Shown: positions 37,901 to 50,940 of the stretch, piece by piece
How positions within the stretch are numbered: position 1 is the stretch's first letter
Layout of the letters: the number at the start of each line of letters is the position of its first letter
From: Metaphire vulgaris
Lineage: Eukaryota > Annelida > Clitellata > Crassiclitellata > Megascolecidae
DNA: 64,000 nt
Reading direction: 5' to 3'
Assembly: GCA_018105865.1 (NCBI GenBank)
Contig: CM030835.1
Span: 4,324,816 to 4,388,815 of the forward strand
Made by a program: the position numbers and the translations under genes
The notes under the pieces: generated by a model
Told to the model about the DNA's origin: nothing
Databases searched by the model: none
The model's input: only the letters and a program-made list of their open reading frames with translations

Positions 37901-39648
37901 ACAACTACAAATGGAATCACACTTGATATTCCAGATACTGTATTAACTGCAAGAAACCTATATGATAAAGTACTGTTCAAAATGCCAACAATAGTTGCTA
38001 CAATCGCTAAAGATTTACTGATATGTCTGTCCTGCCACCACTCGATTTTGAACACCGAGAAAGGCAAAAATAGATCAACAGAATTTCCACACATAAAAGT
38101 CAAATGCTAGAAATCTATCATAATTGGTGAACTGCCTACCCAGAATGCACTGTGAATAGAACTCTGCAAGGATTTCCAACTTCTCCGCTTTAGTCACATC
38201 CGATGGAGTCGCCTGAACGTTAACTGCAAGCGGTGAAGCAGCCACCACCTTTGTTTCTGGTGCTGCAGATGACGATTCTGACAAACTCTTAGTCTCAACA
38301 GAATCGGTTTTTGTAATTCTGCTTTCAGAATTGCTTCCTTTGTCTCTCTTTGTAGAAGGCCTGTTCTTGGTCTCCTTTCCCATTTCCTGAAGATGTTTCA
38401 CCAACTCATTTAGCTCCCCATTCCTAAAACATCGAACACGATTTCAAATAAGAAGACTTTGCATCAAGCAAAACAAACAGAAGAGAATCATTTCATTGCC
38501 AGATTTTTTAATTCCCTTTTGATTCCAATTCCAAAATTATATCATTTATTTAAAAATTCATATTAACAAATTAGAATTATGACAATTAAAATAAAGCTAT
38601 TGTTTCTCATTAAAATAACAGTAAACTGTGAAATGATGTTGATACAAATTTTTAAGTAAGGTTAGAGTCTGAAATGAAACAGACCCAGATGGATTGATAA
38701 GATCTGTGATGTTCTCTGGTGGTTTTGCCCAAATTGACCTTGGCATAACCTTCGCCGGCGCGGGCACATTTGTAACTTTAGTAAAAGATGAGGTCTGATC
38801 AGCCGATGGCCCCAAACAGCTCACTTGGGTGGGAACTATTCGGCGAGAACGAGTTTCTTCTTTACGTCTAACAATAGAAACAACACAGCCAGGCATCCTA
38901 AATGCAAGTTGCAAGCAAAACATGCATTCAGATTACATACGAAATCACTCACAAATACACCATCCGCACGATTATGAAAGTCTCCCAACTGCAGGTTCAA
39001 AGCAGGTTCAAATCTGACCCTAGTCACTGCATTTTTTTTGACAAGTTGTTCACCTCTGACTTGCTTTGCACTTACACCCCATTACCTTGTGAATGACTTA
39101 ACATAACATGCATAACAACCACGGGCACCCCGTCAAAATAGCCCCATTAAAACAGCCCCGTCTAAATAACCCACCACAAAATAGACCCAGTCAATATAGC
39201 CCCATCAAAGTAGCAAACAGAAATAGCTAACTTTAACACATCTCCATGATGTCCTTCCGTCCACATTACTACACACTTTTTGATAACAAAATCCTTCACG
39301 TAATAAGAAGTTTTATGCTTTCTGAGATTCTATTAGCTCATGATACTAGAGCCTCTACATGCCCTATCTCTTTTAACCTGGTATATTGCTGTCATGATTG
39401 GACTTTATATACTTAAGAAAAGAGCAAATCTTTTAAACCCAATCAACATCCAAGCTTTCAACACAATTAACCAGCACAGGTTACTTAACTCAAACAAAAT
39501 ACAGTCTGGTTGTGGTCAATGGTGTTGAATTGCCCCTTCAAACTTGAAAGGAGAAACTTGAAAGGAGTTCTGCCATTGCTTGTTAAATATTGACTGGGCT
39601 GGGTATTATGGTGGGACTTTTTTGACTGGTCACCAACAACCATGTATT

Positions 39649-39694
<46 letters not shown>

Positions 39695-40619
39695 TGTGCA
39701 AACAGAAAACCAGAATGATCCCATTTCACTTACTTTGGGGTCTCTTTTAATCTGGTCACATCTGGAAAATCATCCAAACTTCCAAGATCGAACACAGGCG
39801 GCGACTCCATTTGTTCCCCGATCCTGGTTCGAATTTTAGAACCACTATTGAAGATTTTACTGCCCCTAGCGCTATTTCGTTTCCCTCCGACCGATGGCGA
39901 AATTTCATCATTTCGTGTCTTTCTGCCCAACTTACTGCCATCTGCAGGAGAAACAAAGTCTCTGAGGCCAGATCTCTGACCACGAAAATCCCTTCTGCCG
40001 CTAAATGAAATAGCAGACTCGGTCTCTGGTGAGTCAAATGATGCATCCTGCAATGTCCACTTTCGGTTTGACGGCGTCTCATGCAACAAAGGACTGAAAT
40101 TATGTGAATAGGATCTGCAAGATTTACTTGAACTCGAGTTGAAATGAGGAACACATGATGAACTGGCGGATTTCTGAATCGAAACTGGAGCAAAAGGCTT
40201 CAATGGTGAACAAGATGACGTTTTACTGTCACAAAGAACAGCTGATGCTTGGTCACGAAGAAAATTTAGAAAGAATGGAACAAACTCATTTCTGTTAAAT
40301 TTCACTGGATCAAACTTGTTGATTAAATCCTAAAAACAATGCACAGAGGATTTTAAACTAGCCAAAAATTCCCATAATCTAACAATCTCTAGCATGAACA
40401 TATGAAACACTACATCGCCAATAATATGGGGCACTTGTTTACAATTGTCCCGCTAATTATAAACCCTAACCCTAACCCATACTGATACGCTTAGTGATAC
40501 CTTACGCCGCTCGTCTCCACCCCTACCTGATCGTCGATCGTTTGATTCTTTAACCAATCAATAAGACATTTTGAAGTCAATTCCTGTTTCAATAACTTTG
40601 TTAGTAAATTTTCCGCCAT
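26647..40619 (-). CDS. CDAN1: Codanin-1, ASF1-binding protein
   Basis: Twenty-five exons join in consistent phase: 40527-40619, 39734-40329, 38685-38867, 38140-38423, 37609-37692, 36787-36868, 36142-36262, 35554-35666, 34981-35149, 34274-34365, 33842-34001, 33379-33444, 33096-33233, 32627-32793, 32175-32253, 31224-31313, 31032-31086, 30610-30737, 30265-30471, 29983-30065, 29409-29554, 28963-29150, 27836-27934, 27188-27251 and 26647 to about 26912. The product is about 1250 residues; human is 1227. Matches to codanin-1 include EFVPFFLNFLRDQ, FQPETDNRQNF, DVFYELLREWE, PPPSFPGCQEFFRDF, LGKFLGFV and VDQRILYSCCPF. RRIVPT at about residues 238-243 resembles the B-domain motif used to bind the histone chaperone ASF1. 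The family restrains ASF1-dependent histone supply and is mutated in human dyserythropoietic anaemia type I. The last exon's acceptor is the least certain part. Its 3' end faces CCDC61. Confidence 0.93.
27041..27069. repeat. (CA)n microsatellite
   Basis: About 14 CA units in the last CDAN1 intron. Shorter CA runs occur near 31437, 32817 and 33270. Confidence 0.9.
28375..28450 (-). mobile_element. tRNA-derived SINE head
   Basis: Read on the minus strand it gives a TAGTGGTAGAATTCTTGCC A-box-like stretch and, about 35 bp on, a GGGTTCGAATCTAACC B box. It cannot fold as a full tRNA. The same head recurs at 34825-34900, which supports a dispersed SINE rather than a tRNA gene. Confidence 0.55.
31468..31897. 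mobile_element. Tc1/mariner-like foldback MITE, TA-flanked
   Basis: The ends CAGTACTGCTTAAAAAATTG and CAATTTTTTGAGCAGTGCTG are inverted repeats, each next to TA (a TA target duplication). Pairing continues through GTGAACACACATGGATTTxxAAGCAAAA. A second inner pair (CTACGATTGATGTACAGAAG and its complement) gives arms of about 150 bp. It is in the intron between CDAN1 exons 15 and 16. Confidence 0.85.
33654..33735. mobile_element. TTAA-bounded hairpin mini-element, copy 2
   Basis: It begins TTAACCCCTTAACCGG and ends CCAGTTAAGGGGTTAA. The interior CATTGAGTTACAG is the reverse complement of that in copy 1, so the insertion is flipped. It lies in a CDAN1 intron. Confidence 0.78.
34780..34905 (-). 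mobile_element. tRNA-derived SINE, second copy
   Basis: The minus strand carries the same A-box region (TTCTTGCC) and GGGTTTGAATCTGA B box as the SINE at 28375-28450. It is followed by CTAGTCACTGTGTTGGAGG. Similar tail text (AACAAGTTGTTCACCTCT, CCTAGTCACTG) appears at about 39012-39058. Confidence 0.5.
39127..39215. repeat. imperfect 14-bp tandem repeat (AATAGCCCCRTCAA)
   Basis: Five or six drifted units of AATAGCCCCATCAA lie in the CDAN1 intron between exons 2 and 3. Confidence 0.6.
39649..39693. repeat. (AAT)n microsatellite
   Basis: About 15 AAT units, 40 bp downstream of CDAN1 exon 2 in transcript sense. Confidence 0.9.
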
Positions 40620-41373
40620 TGCAAATCAAAATACGCGGTTGGCATCACCGTTGTGTCACGAGAGGCACAATCAAACATCGGCGAACTAGTCCAACGATAG
40701 GGCTACTCCATTCAAGCAGGCTCTCTGCTTCAAATTAGGTGAAATTTGACAGAACTTTGGTGATTTGCTGTGGCGGTTTCAAGAATTCTTGATGAGGATG
40801 TGCAGGAATTGTAGGAAGTTGGTGGGGGATGCAATGAATTTCTAGGAAGTTGGAGAAGGGTGAAATGAAATCCCGAAAAAGGTTGACAAGCCCAAAAGGT
40901 CATTGACAGTGTTTGGTCCTGCAAATGTAAAAATGAAACTTCCCGAAAAAGGCTAACAAGCAAAAAAGGCAATCAACTCTGTTTTGCATACAAATACCCG
41001 GCGGACATGTCACATGTAGCGGCGTAACGACTCGGACCAGTAAAAAAAGCTAGGTGGGGGATGCATCCCCAACGTGGAACCGCCCTGCTGATTTGTAACA
41101 GCCTCCCTGTTTGTAAGTAAAATCTCGTTTATTTTCCTTTGGCGCTTTCAAAACAGCACTGAAGTAGTTCCTTATTCCTAGGCGCTTAATCTTAAAATGA
41201 AGTAGGAATAGCAAATATCCATGCCGGGTCATTTAATCCAAAGGGCCAGTGGTTGGGACGTTAATTAGGCCTACAGTAATAGAGAAAATTATTTTTGCAG
41301 AGAAATTATTTCAGTTTAGAAAGAAAAACTTGGGAAGTTGCAAGCATGAAAGGAAATTGTGGCTCAGAATTTG

Positions 41374-41646
41374 TTATTTGACCATGGTGTAGACAGTAGA
41401 GTGATGCTGGAATTGAGTCCCAAAGTTCTGGTGCAGCATATGAAAAAGCAGGATTGCAAATTTTGAGATGATTGATTCAGAGGACGGAGAGTTACATGAG
41501 AGGAAGATTGAGTAGATCGAGGATGTTGTGGGATTATCAGATTTCGTAGGTAGACTGGTTTTGACGTATGAAGTGTTATAAGTCATCGATATTATTTTAT
41601 ATTTAATGCGTCCTGCTATTTTCAGCCAGTGTAGAGATACATGCAT
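41374..41646 (-). mobile_element. LINE ORF2 C-terminal relic (CR1-like)
   Basis: The minus-strand frame includes LHWLKIAGRIKYKI and, at the end, HMLHQNFGTQF. This fits the LHWLPVxxRIxYKI...APxLWNSLP tail of CR1-like RTs. The final part has slipped frame and no RT core is present. Confidence 0.7.
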
Positions 41647-43173
41647 GAGTAATGGTGTAGGCTATTGTGGTAAAATTTAGGTGATTTGGTAACTGCACGA
41701 GCTAAGGCATTTTCAATCGATTGGAGTTTACATATGGAAGCTTTTGGAAGATTGTGAAACAGCTAGTGAGTTGCAGTAGTCTAACTTAGAGTGAACTAAT
41801 GCGGACAGAGCTGAATTTAAATTGTGACGGTTGTGTTCAAATAATGAATGCAAGGGATATACATTTGCAACACACTTACAGCAACTATTCTGAGTCTTTT
41901 GGTCTCGGACTGCTGTAGTGTACAGTTTATCATTTATCTAGATCAAGCCTCCCTCTGTAAACTCTTGACTACAAGCTCGACATACATCTATATCCACATT
42001 TCAATTATAATTCATATTCACAAGTAACCAAAAATTACACTAAAAATTAACACTGCAATTTCATGAATTCCAACAATTTCTAGCTCGAATATACAAGTAT
42101 ATATATATATATATATAAAGAGGATCATAATTACAGTATAACATAGAAATTGCATTATATGCAGAAGATAAATCACTTTTAGTAGAAACCTCACAAAAAG
42201 GTTTATTAAAAGCATATCCCAAAACAGCAGCACTATGAAAATTCATCACAATTGCTCATATGAATATGATCTTCATTAACAAAAGGAACATTTTAATAGC
42301 ACATCATTTTTCAACAGCCTAACTTTTAATGTTATACAAGTTTTATTCAAAATATATTTTCCATTTCATGAATGACTCAAAGCAGATAAAGCAATCAGAG
42401 TAAGAAGGAGCTGAGTGTTATTTTTGATCAATGGCTGACTGACGTTCACAAATCGAAAAATTCTGGAAAGAAATTAGGAAAAATTGACCAGCAAAATTTA
42501 TCACAGACACAAACAATTTACATAATTCTATCATATGCACGTTCCATATAAAATCATTTTTTTGCATCCAGATTTTCTGTGTAGCTGCATTGTCAGGTAA
42601 ATTTTGTGGCAAGCAAAATTCTCACACATCTCAAATTAATCCCACTGCATAAGGAACAGCTCTAGCAGTCTTTATGCTCAACAGCTATACACAAAAGAGC
42701 AAATTGAAATATATTCTATACACAAACACAAATCAAACACATACATATTAAAAATATAAACATTTCAGCTTGTAATTTAACTCAATTACATGTAATAGCC
42801 ACTCACCATTTATCTGGACATTTAAAAATCAGTTATTGTAATCTGGCAGCCAGCTGAAAGTAAAACATTTTCTCCTAAATTAGATTTTGAATCAAAGACT
42901 GTCATAAATGGCTCCACTGTTACCCAAGTCATTGCCAAAGAGCAGGTAAAATGTCGTTTCAACAACTTTAAAACCATATAAAATTGAATTAAAATTCTGC
43001 AGACTGTTAACACCAGCTACCAAGGTTAACTTAAACAAACCTTGGTGAATATTAGGTTATATTAGCTACCATGAGTAATAGCACTTTTACTAGCAAAATT
43101 AATCCTAAAAACTATAACAGTAAGAACTCAATTTTATAATGGAACCTGAGTTATGGTAAAGCCATATATAGTA

Positions 43174-43251
43174 CAGGGTTTGCACAAAAAAACCGGACTA
43201 TATTAAGTGCAAACATAAAAGTGACTAGTCCGGTTTTTTTGCACCACCCTG
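43174..43251. mobile_element. 78-bp TA-flanked hairpin MITE
   Basis: The ends CAGGGTTTGCACAAAAAAAC and GTTTTTTTGCACCACCCTG are inverted repeats, pairing on through CCGGACTA. Both sides abut TA. It fits a very small Tc1/mariner-type element. Confidence 0.8.
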
Positions 43252-43279
43252 TAGATAAGGATTCCACATTCCTTAAATT

Positions 43280-44310
43280 TATATGCAATATATAAAAAAA
43301 ACAATGAAGAAGAGACTGAGTGGTTCAAAATCGAAACAGGATTTAGACAAGGATATATCCTATCACTGATACTCTTCAACATAATATTAGATTACATCAT
43401 GAAACAGATTGAAAACACGAATGGTTTGGGAACTTCTCAAAAGCCATGAAATGCTCAAAAGCCATGAAATGATGATGCAGAATATGCTGATGATGATACA
43501 TGTATATTAGCAGAATGCCTCAAGGTCAAGGATTGTAGAATTAACAGCGGCCTTAATAACAGAGAGTGTAAAATTTGGATTAAAAATAAACGCTAATAAA
43601 ACAAAATTAATGCCAATTTTGTAGTTGGAGAATGGCCAATAGTAACACACTAAGGAAAAGAAATTGAAATGGTGAAGAACTTTGTTTACTTGGGAAGTGA
43701 ATTGGAAGCAGAGAGAGGTTCGGATTTTTGAGATTAAAAGAAGAATAGCAACGGCAGGATCTACATTCAACAGACTACATACCAACATTTTCAAAAGACA
43801 TGACATTGGGATGAAAATAAAAATAAGAATTCTCAAAACTTGTGTAATACCAATACTAATATATGGATGTGAACTTGGACCATAAAAAGAAAATTTGAGA
43901 AAAAAATAATAGCAACAGAAAATAAAGGGCTTAGAAGAAGACTAAGGATTGGATACAAAGAACATATAACAAATGAAGACATTAGAGAGAGAACGCTGCA
44001 ACCGAGCATCATGGAAGTAATCAGAAAGAGAAGAATGAAATGGACTGGACACTTACTCAGAATGGAAGAAATAAGAAACCCAAAACAAATTTTCAACTAT
44101 AAACCAGAGGGGAGAAGATCTAAAGGAAGACCAAAAAGATGATGGGTGGATGGATTGGAAGAGGATCTGAACATGGCAGAACTGAATCTCAACGGAAAAA
44201 CTGACAGAAGACACCGAATGACCTTGGAAGAAATAGCAAAGGACAGAGAACTTTGGAGAGATGTCATGGAGAAGTCGATAGCTGGACACCGCTGGAGGAC
44301 AAAGACCTGA
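43280..44310 (+). mobile_element. LINE 3' half, partly readable RT and C-terminus
   Basis: Pieces in order: ETGFRQGYILSLILFNIIL (RT, before the catalytic box), EYADDDT (the xADD catalytic motif), NFVYLGSELEAE, EIKRRIATAGSTFNRL, RILKTCVIPILIYGCE, then RKRRMKWTGHLLRMEE, GRRSKGRPKR and ending MEKSIAGHRWRTKT before the stop. Several frameshifts and stops show it is inactive. It lies in the direction opposite to YY1, in its 3' region. Confidence 0.85.
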
Positions 44311-44497
44311 CCTGATAACAAACAAGTGTTTCTAATAATAAAGATTAAACACAACTGCACTGTGACAGATGAAAGGCACAATCATATTTCCACAATGATA
44401 AAGATTAGTTGAATTTCTATGCAATTCAATTAAAAATCCACAATTTTCATAAAATTTTAATGGCTTTATGATAAATGTATGTACAATGGCTGATTAC

Positions 44498-48314
<3,817 letters not shown>

Positions 48315-49793
48315 TCAGTTTAGTTGTATTGCAGTGGGAGCATAATCTGCAAGACAACAAGAAACAGTTGTGTTCATATAAAAATGGCATGAACAATAAC
48401 AACATAAACTATGCTTTAAAAATCAAAGGCAGTAAAAGAACCAAAAAGATCAAAATTTTATTAATTTGCACAAGTCAAAAACTTTAAGTAATCACAATAG
48501 ATGAGTGCATGTACTGCTACGATAAACATGATTTTCATAAAGAATAATCTGCTTAAGTACATAACCAGCACATTGACTTAGCTTCCTAAGTGTTAGATTA
48601 ATTGCGAAAATGACGTATCATAAAAACACTAGATTATATCTGAAGCAAAATGACAATATTTACTCTAAAAATATTAAATATTAAAGAATGAACACTCTTC
48701 AAATACAAATACTTTGGAAACTTAAAAAAGCATCAAGAGGTAATCTGTGGATATCTGACATTAGTATATCATAATCACTTCATTCATGTATGTGCTAATT
48801 CATGTCGCACCTTTATTTCAATTCAGTTCAAATGCTAAAATGTGCTATTTCAAACATGCATTTATAGTTTTATACAATGAATTCTCTAATCACAAGCAAA
48901 ATGAATTCTCTAATCACAACAAACTATTTGGAAGCAATTGTAAAATTGGACACCTGATGCTAGAATCCTGTTCATTTCATTCACGTAGTGCAAATTTATG
49001 TAGCGCCTTTATTGCAATTCAGTTCTAATGTTGAAAGGTGCCACCTCCAACACACATTTGGTGAATATTGTGGAATGAGATGGACGCTATATAAATGAAA
49101 ATTACAGGTGCTATATATTATGCTACTTTGACTTTATGATTAACTAATACTTGATTAATGTATATTTGAGAAAGCAGTAACTGTCAAAGCAGACGATTAC
49201 AAACAATGAATCTGGCTAATATTGTGCTATAAAAACAGGTGCTATATATTAATTTAAAATGCATATTTCATGCTCTGTCTGGACAATGAATAAATGAACT
49301 CCTTCTCCTAGCATATGCCAATAAATTTACTAATCAGTTGCATAAAATTGCGACTTCAAAATGCTTAAAACTACACCAACTACATTTAATTTTGTTGCTC
49401 ATAAACTTATAATGTAGATGATATGACAAAAGGATCGTTTTAAAATGTTACGAACTGCAGAAGCAACCAATAAGAAACAATAGTGCCTAATAATACGAGA
49501 CTTTAAATTATATATGAACTAAGTCATAATCGTTGCTTTATAAAGAGACTAACAGCGAAGTGCGTCCTTAGATGCCATTATCTTTTTAGAAACTACAATC
49601 AAACTCAAAGCTTAACTTACGATGTCACAAATGCTCTCAATACCACTCACTGAATATATAACAATTTCATAGATTATCCGAAGCTAATTTCATTCGCCTT
49701 TTTACCAGAAAGAAACATCGCTTTATTGCGCTTTAATAAACGTAAAACCCTTTTATTTGTTTTAATTTTCCAAACAAATCGAGGGATTTTTAC

Positions 49794-49870
49794 CTGAAAA
49801 ATCGCAACTTTTAATCGCTAATAATTATTCAGTTGATCTGCAAAGAGTAAATATCGCAGGTGCCATGGAA
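49794..49870 (-). promoter_or_regulatory. probable YY1 non-coding first exon and start region
   Basis: On the minus strand a donor CAG|GTAAAAATCC lies at 49793/49794. A matching acceptor TTGTCTTGCAG sits 32 bp upstream of the YY1 ATG (exon edge 48346). The upstream end at about 49870 is a guess. The downstream stretch to 48347 would be the first intron. Confidence 0.5.
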
Positions 49871-49894
49871 CTGTGGGAAGTGGGAACATCGGAT

Positions 49895-49910
49895 GTTGAC
49901 GTACGTCAAC
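49895..49910. promoter_or_regulatory. perfect 16-bp palindrome GTTGACGTACGTCAAC
   Basis: Two facing TGACGT half-sites resemble CRE/bZIP binding sites. It lies just upstream of the inferred YY1 first exon and about 1 kb upstream of WDR43. Confidence 0.6.
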
Positions 49911-49944
49911 AATTCTAAAAGGAAATTATTAAGGGTCCAAGAAA

Positions 49945-49945
49945 A

Positions 49946-50003
<58 letters not shown>
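49945..50003. repeat. (AAAT)n microsatellite
   Basis: About 15 AAAT units between YY1 and WDR43. Confidence 0.95.
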
Positions 50004-50004
<1 letters not shown>

Positions 50005-50344
50005 ACTCCAATGGCGTCACTATCACAATTCCCAGAGCATCATCTAATAGCGCACCAAATCCAAATTGAATTAGAACCAGGCCAAGCATGAAAGATAAGA
50101 GGATAGGCATCGGCACTCTAAATGTGCGGGTTCCCATGCCGACTGACCAGTGACCACTGACCACTAAAAACTTCGGCTAAAGTCCTAGCTATTTCAATGG
50201 TAGAATTAGCGCATAGGAATAAGCAACCACTACGTTACCTATGACTAATGCGTAATAGTTTTCACGAGATTTTACTTTACTAACTAGGCTACTGTAGTCT
50301 TCTGCTCATCCCTCAACCTACTAATAATTAACCCCATTAGGTAG

Positions 50345-50500
50345 CAGTGGCGGCTCTAGGATTTGGCAAGTGGGAGGCCGTTGGGGTGGCAACTTCTAAT
50401 CATGAGGGGCCAACCATTTGTTGTTTAATGTATGTAGCATTAAGTATAGGGTCAACTTGGGGCCAGGCACTCAATAGGGGCACGGCCCCTGGCCCCTCGG
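50345..50500. mobile_element. MITE family D, left part only
   Basis: It begins CAGTGGCGGCTCTAGG and follows the family through CCAACCATTTGTTGTTTAA and GGCACTCAATAGGGGCACG. It then runs into unrelated text and lacks the right end. Confidence 0.78.
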
Positions 50501-50584
50501 TTGTTTCAGCAGGACTTTCATTTGCTGTTCCTTGCTCTCGTACAGTCATTGGCACTAGTTGTTTCACAGTGTGTGGCCCTGGGC

Positions 50585-50815
50585 TGAGGGATTTATTACC
50601 ATTATCACATCGTAAAACTAACATTTTAGGTCCTATCATCTTTCAGCTCCGGTCTTAAAACTTACGTGTTTGACTTGGCTTATCCCCATTAGATTGCTCC
50701 CTCCCTGTTCTGACTGATATTTCCGGATTGACCTGGCTCTAATTCAATTTGGATTTGATGCGCCATTAGCTGATGCCCTAGGCATTATGATAGTGGCACC
50801 ATAGAAGTTGATTTA
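50585..50815 (+). mobile_element. retrotransposon 3' tail relic
   Basis: It ends in ATGATAGTGGCACCATAG, close to the tail at about 23880-23920 (TGGTGTGCCATCGGCTGATG versus GATGCGCCATTAGCTGATG). No coding remains. It sits right upstream of the WDR43 promoter. Confidence 0.5.
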
Positions 50816-50865
50816 TTGATTGATTGCAGAGGAAGTGAGTGGTTGCGCTGGTTGTTTCCAGCGAG

Positions 50866-50920
50866 TGCGCATGCGCGGCGATTGGCTCTTGTTAACGTCG
50901 AAGAGTTTTGCAATCACGTG
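50866..50920 (+). promoter_or_regulatory. WDR43 core promoter elements
   Basis: TGCGCATGCGC (50866-50876) is an NRF-1-type palindrome. ATTGG (50881-50885) is an inverted CCAAT box. CACGTG (50915-50920) is an E-box of the Myc/USF type. The coding start follows 20 bp later. This is typical of TATA-less promoters of ribosome-biogenesis genes; use here is inferred. Confidence 0.65.
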
Positions 50921-50940
50921 TAGCGAATGTAAAGACTAAA

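Larger units (their letters stand above)
40620..44497. other. gap between CDAN1 and the resolved part of YY1
   Basis: It holds two core-motif copies (40885, 40955), a LINE relic on the minus strand (41374-41646), a TA-flanked hairpin (43174-43251) and the longest LINE fragment (43280-44310). It may also contain the YY1 last exon: two candidate short exons, 42366-42462 and 42829-42853, each follow a good acceptor in the right phase and end in a stop. Confidence 0.6.

Noticed and set aside
39811..40008. Plus-strand frame opposite CDAN1 exon 2
   Set aside because: It is an antisense shadow of a well-supported coding exon, with no start context or homology.
40460..40484. Interstitial telomere repeat (CCCTAA)n
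   Set aside because: Only about three units (AACCCTAACCCTAACCC) lie in CDAN1 intron 1; too short to claim a telomere fusion.
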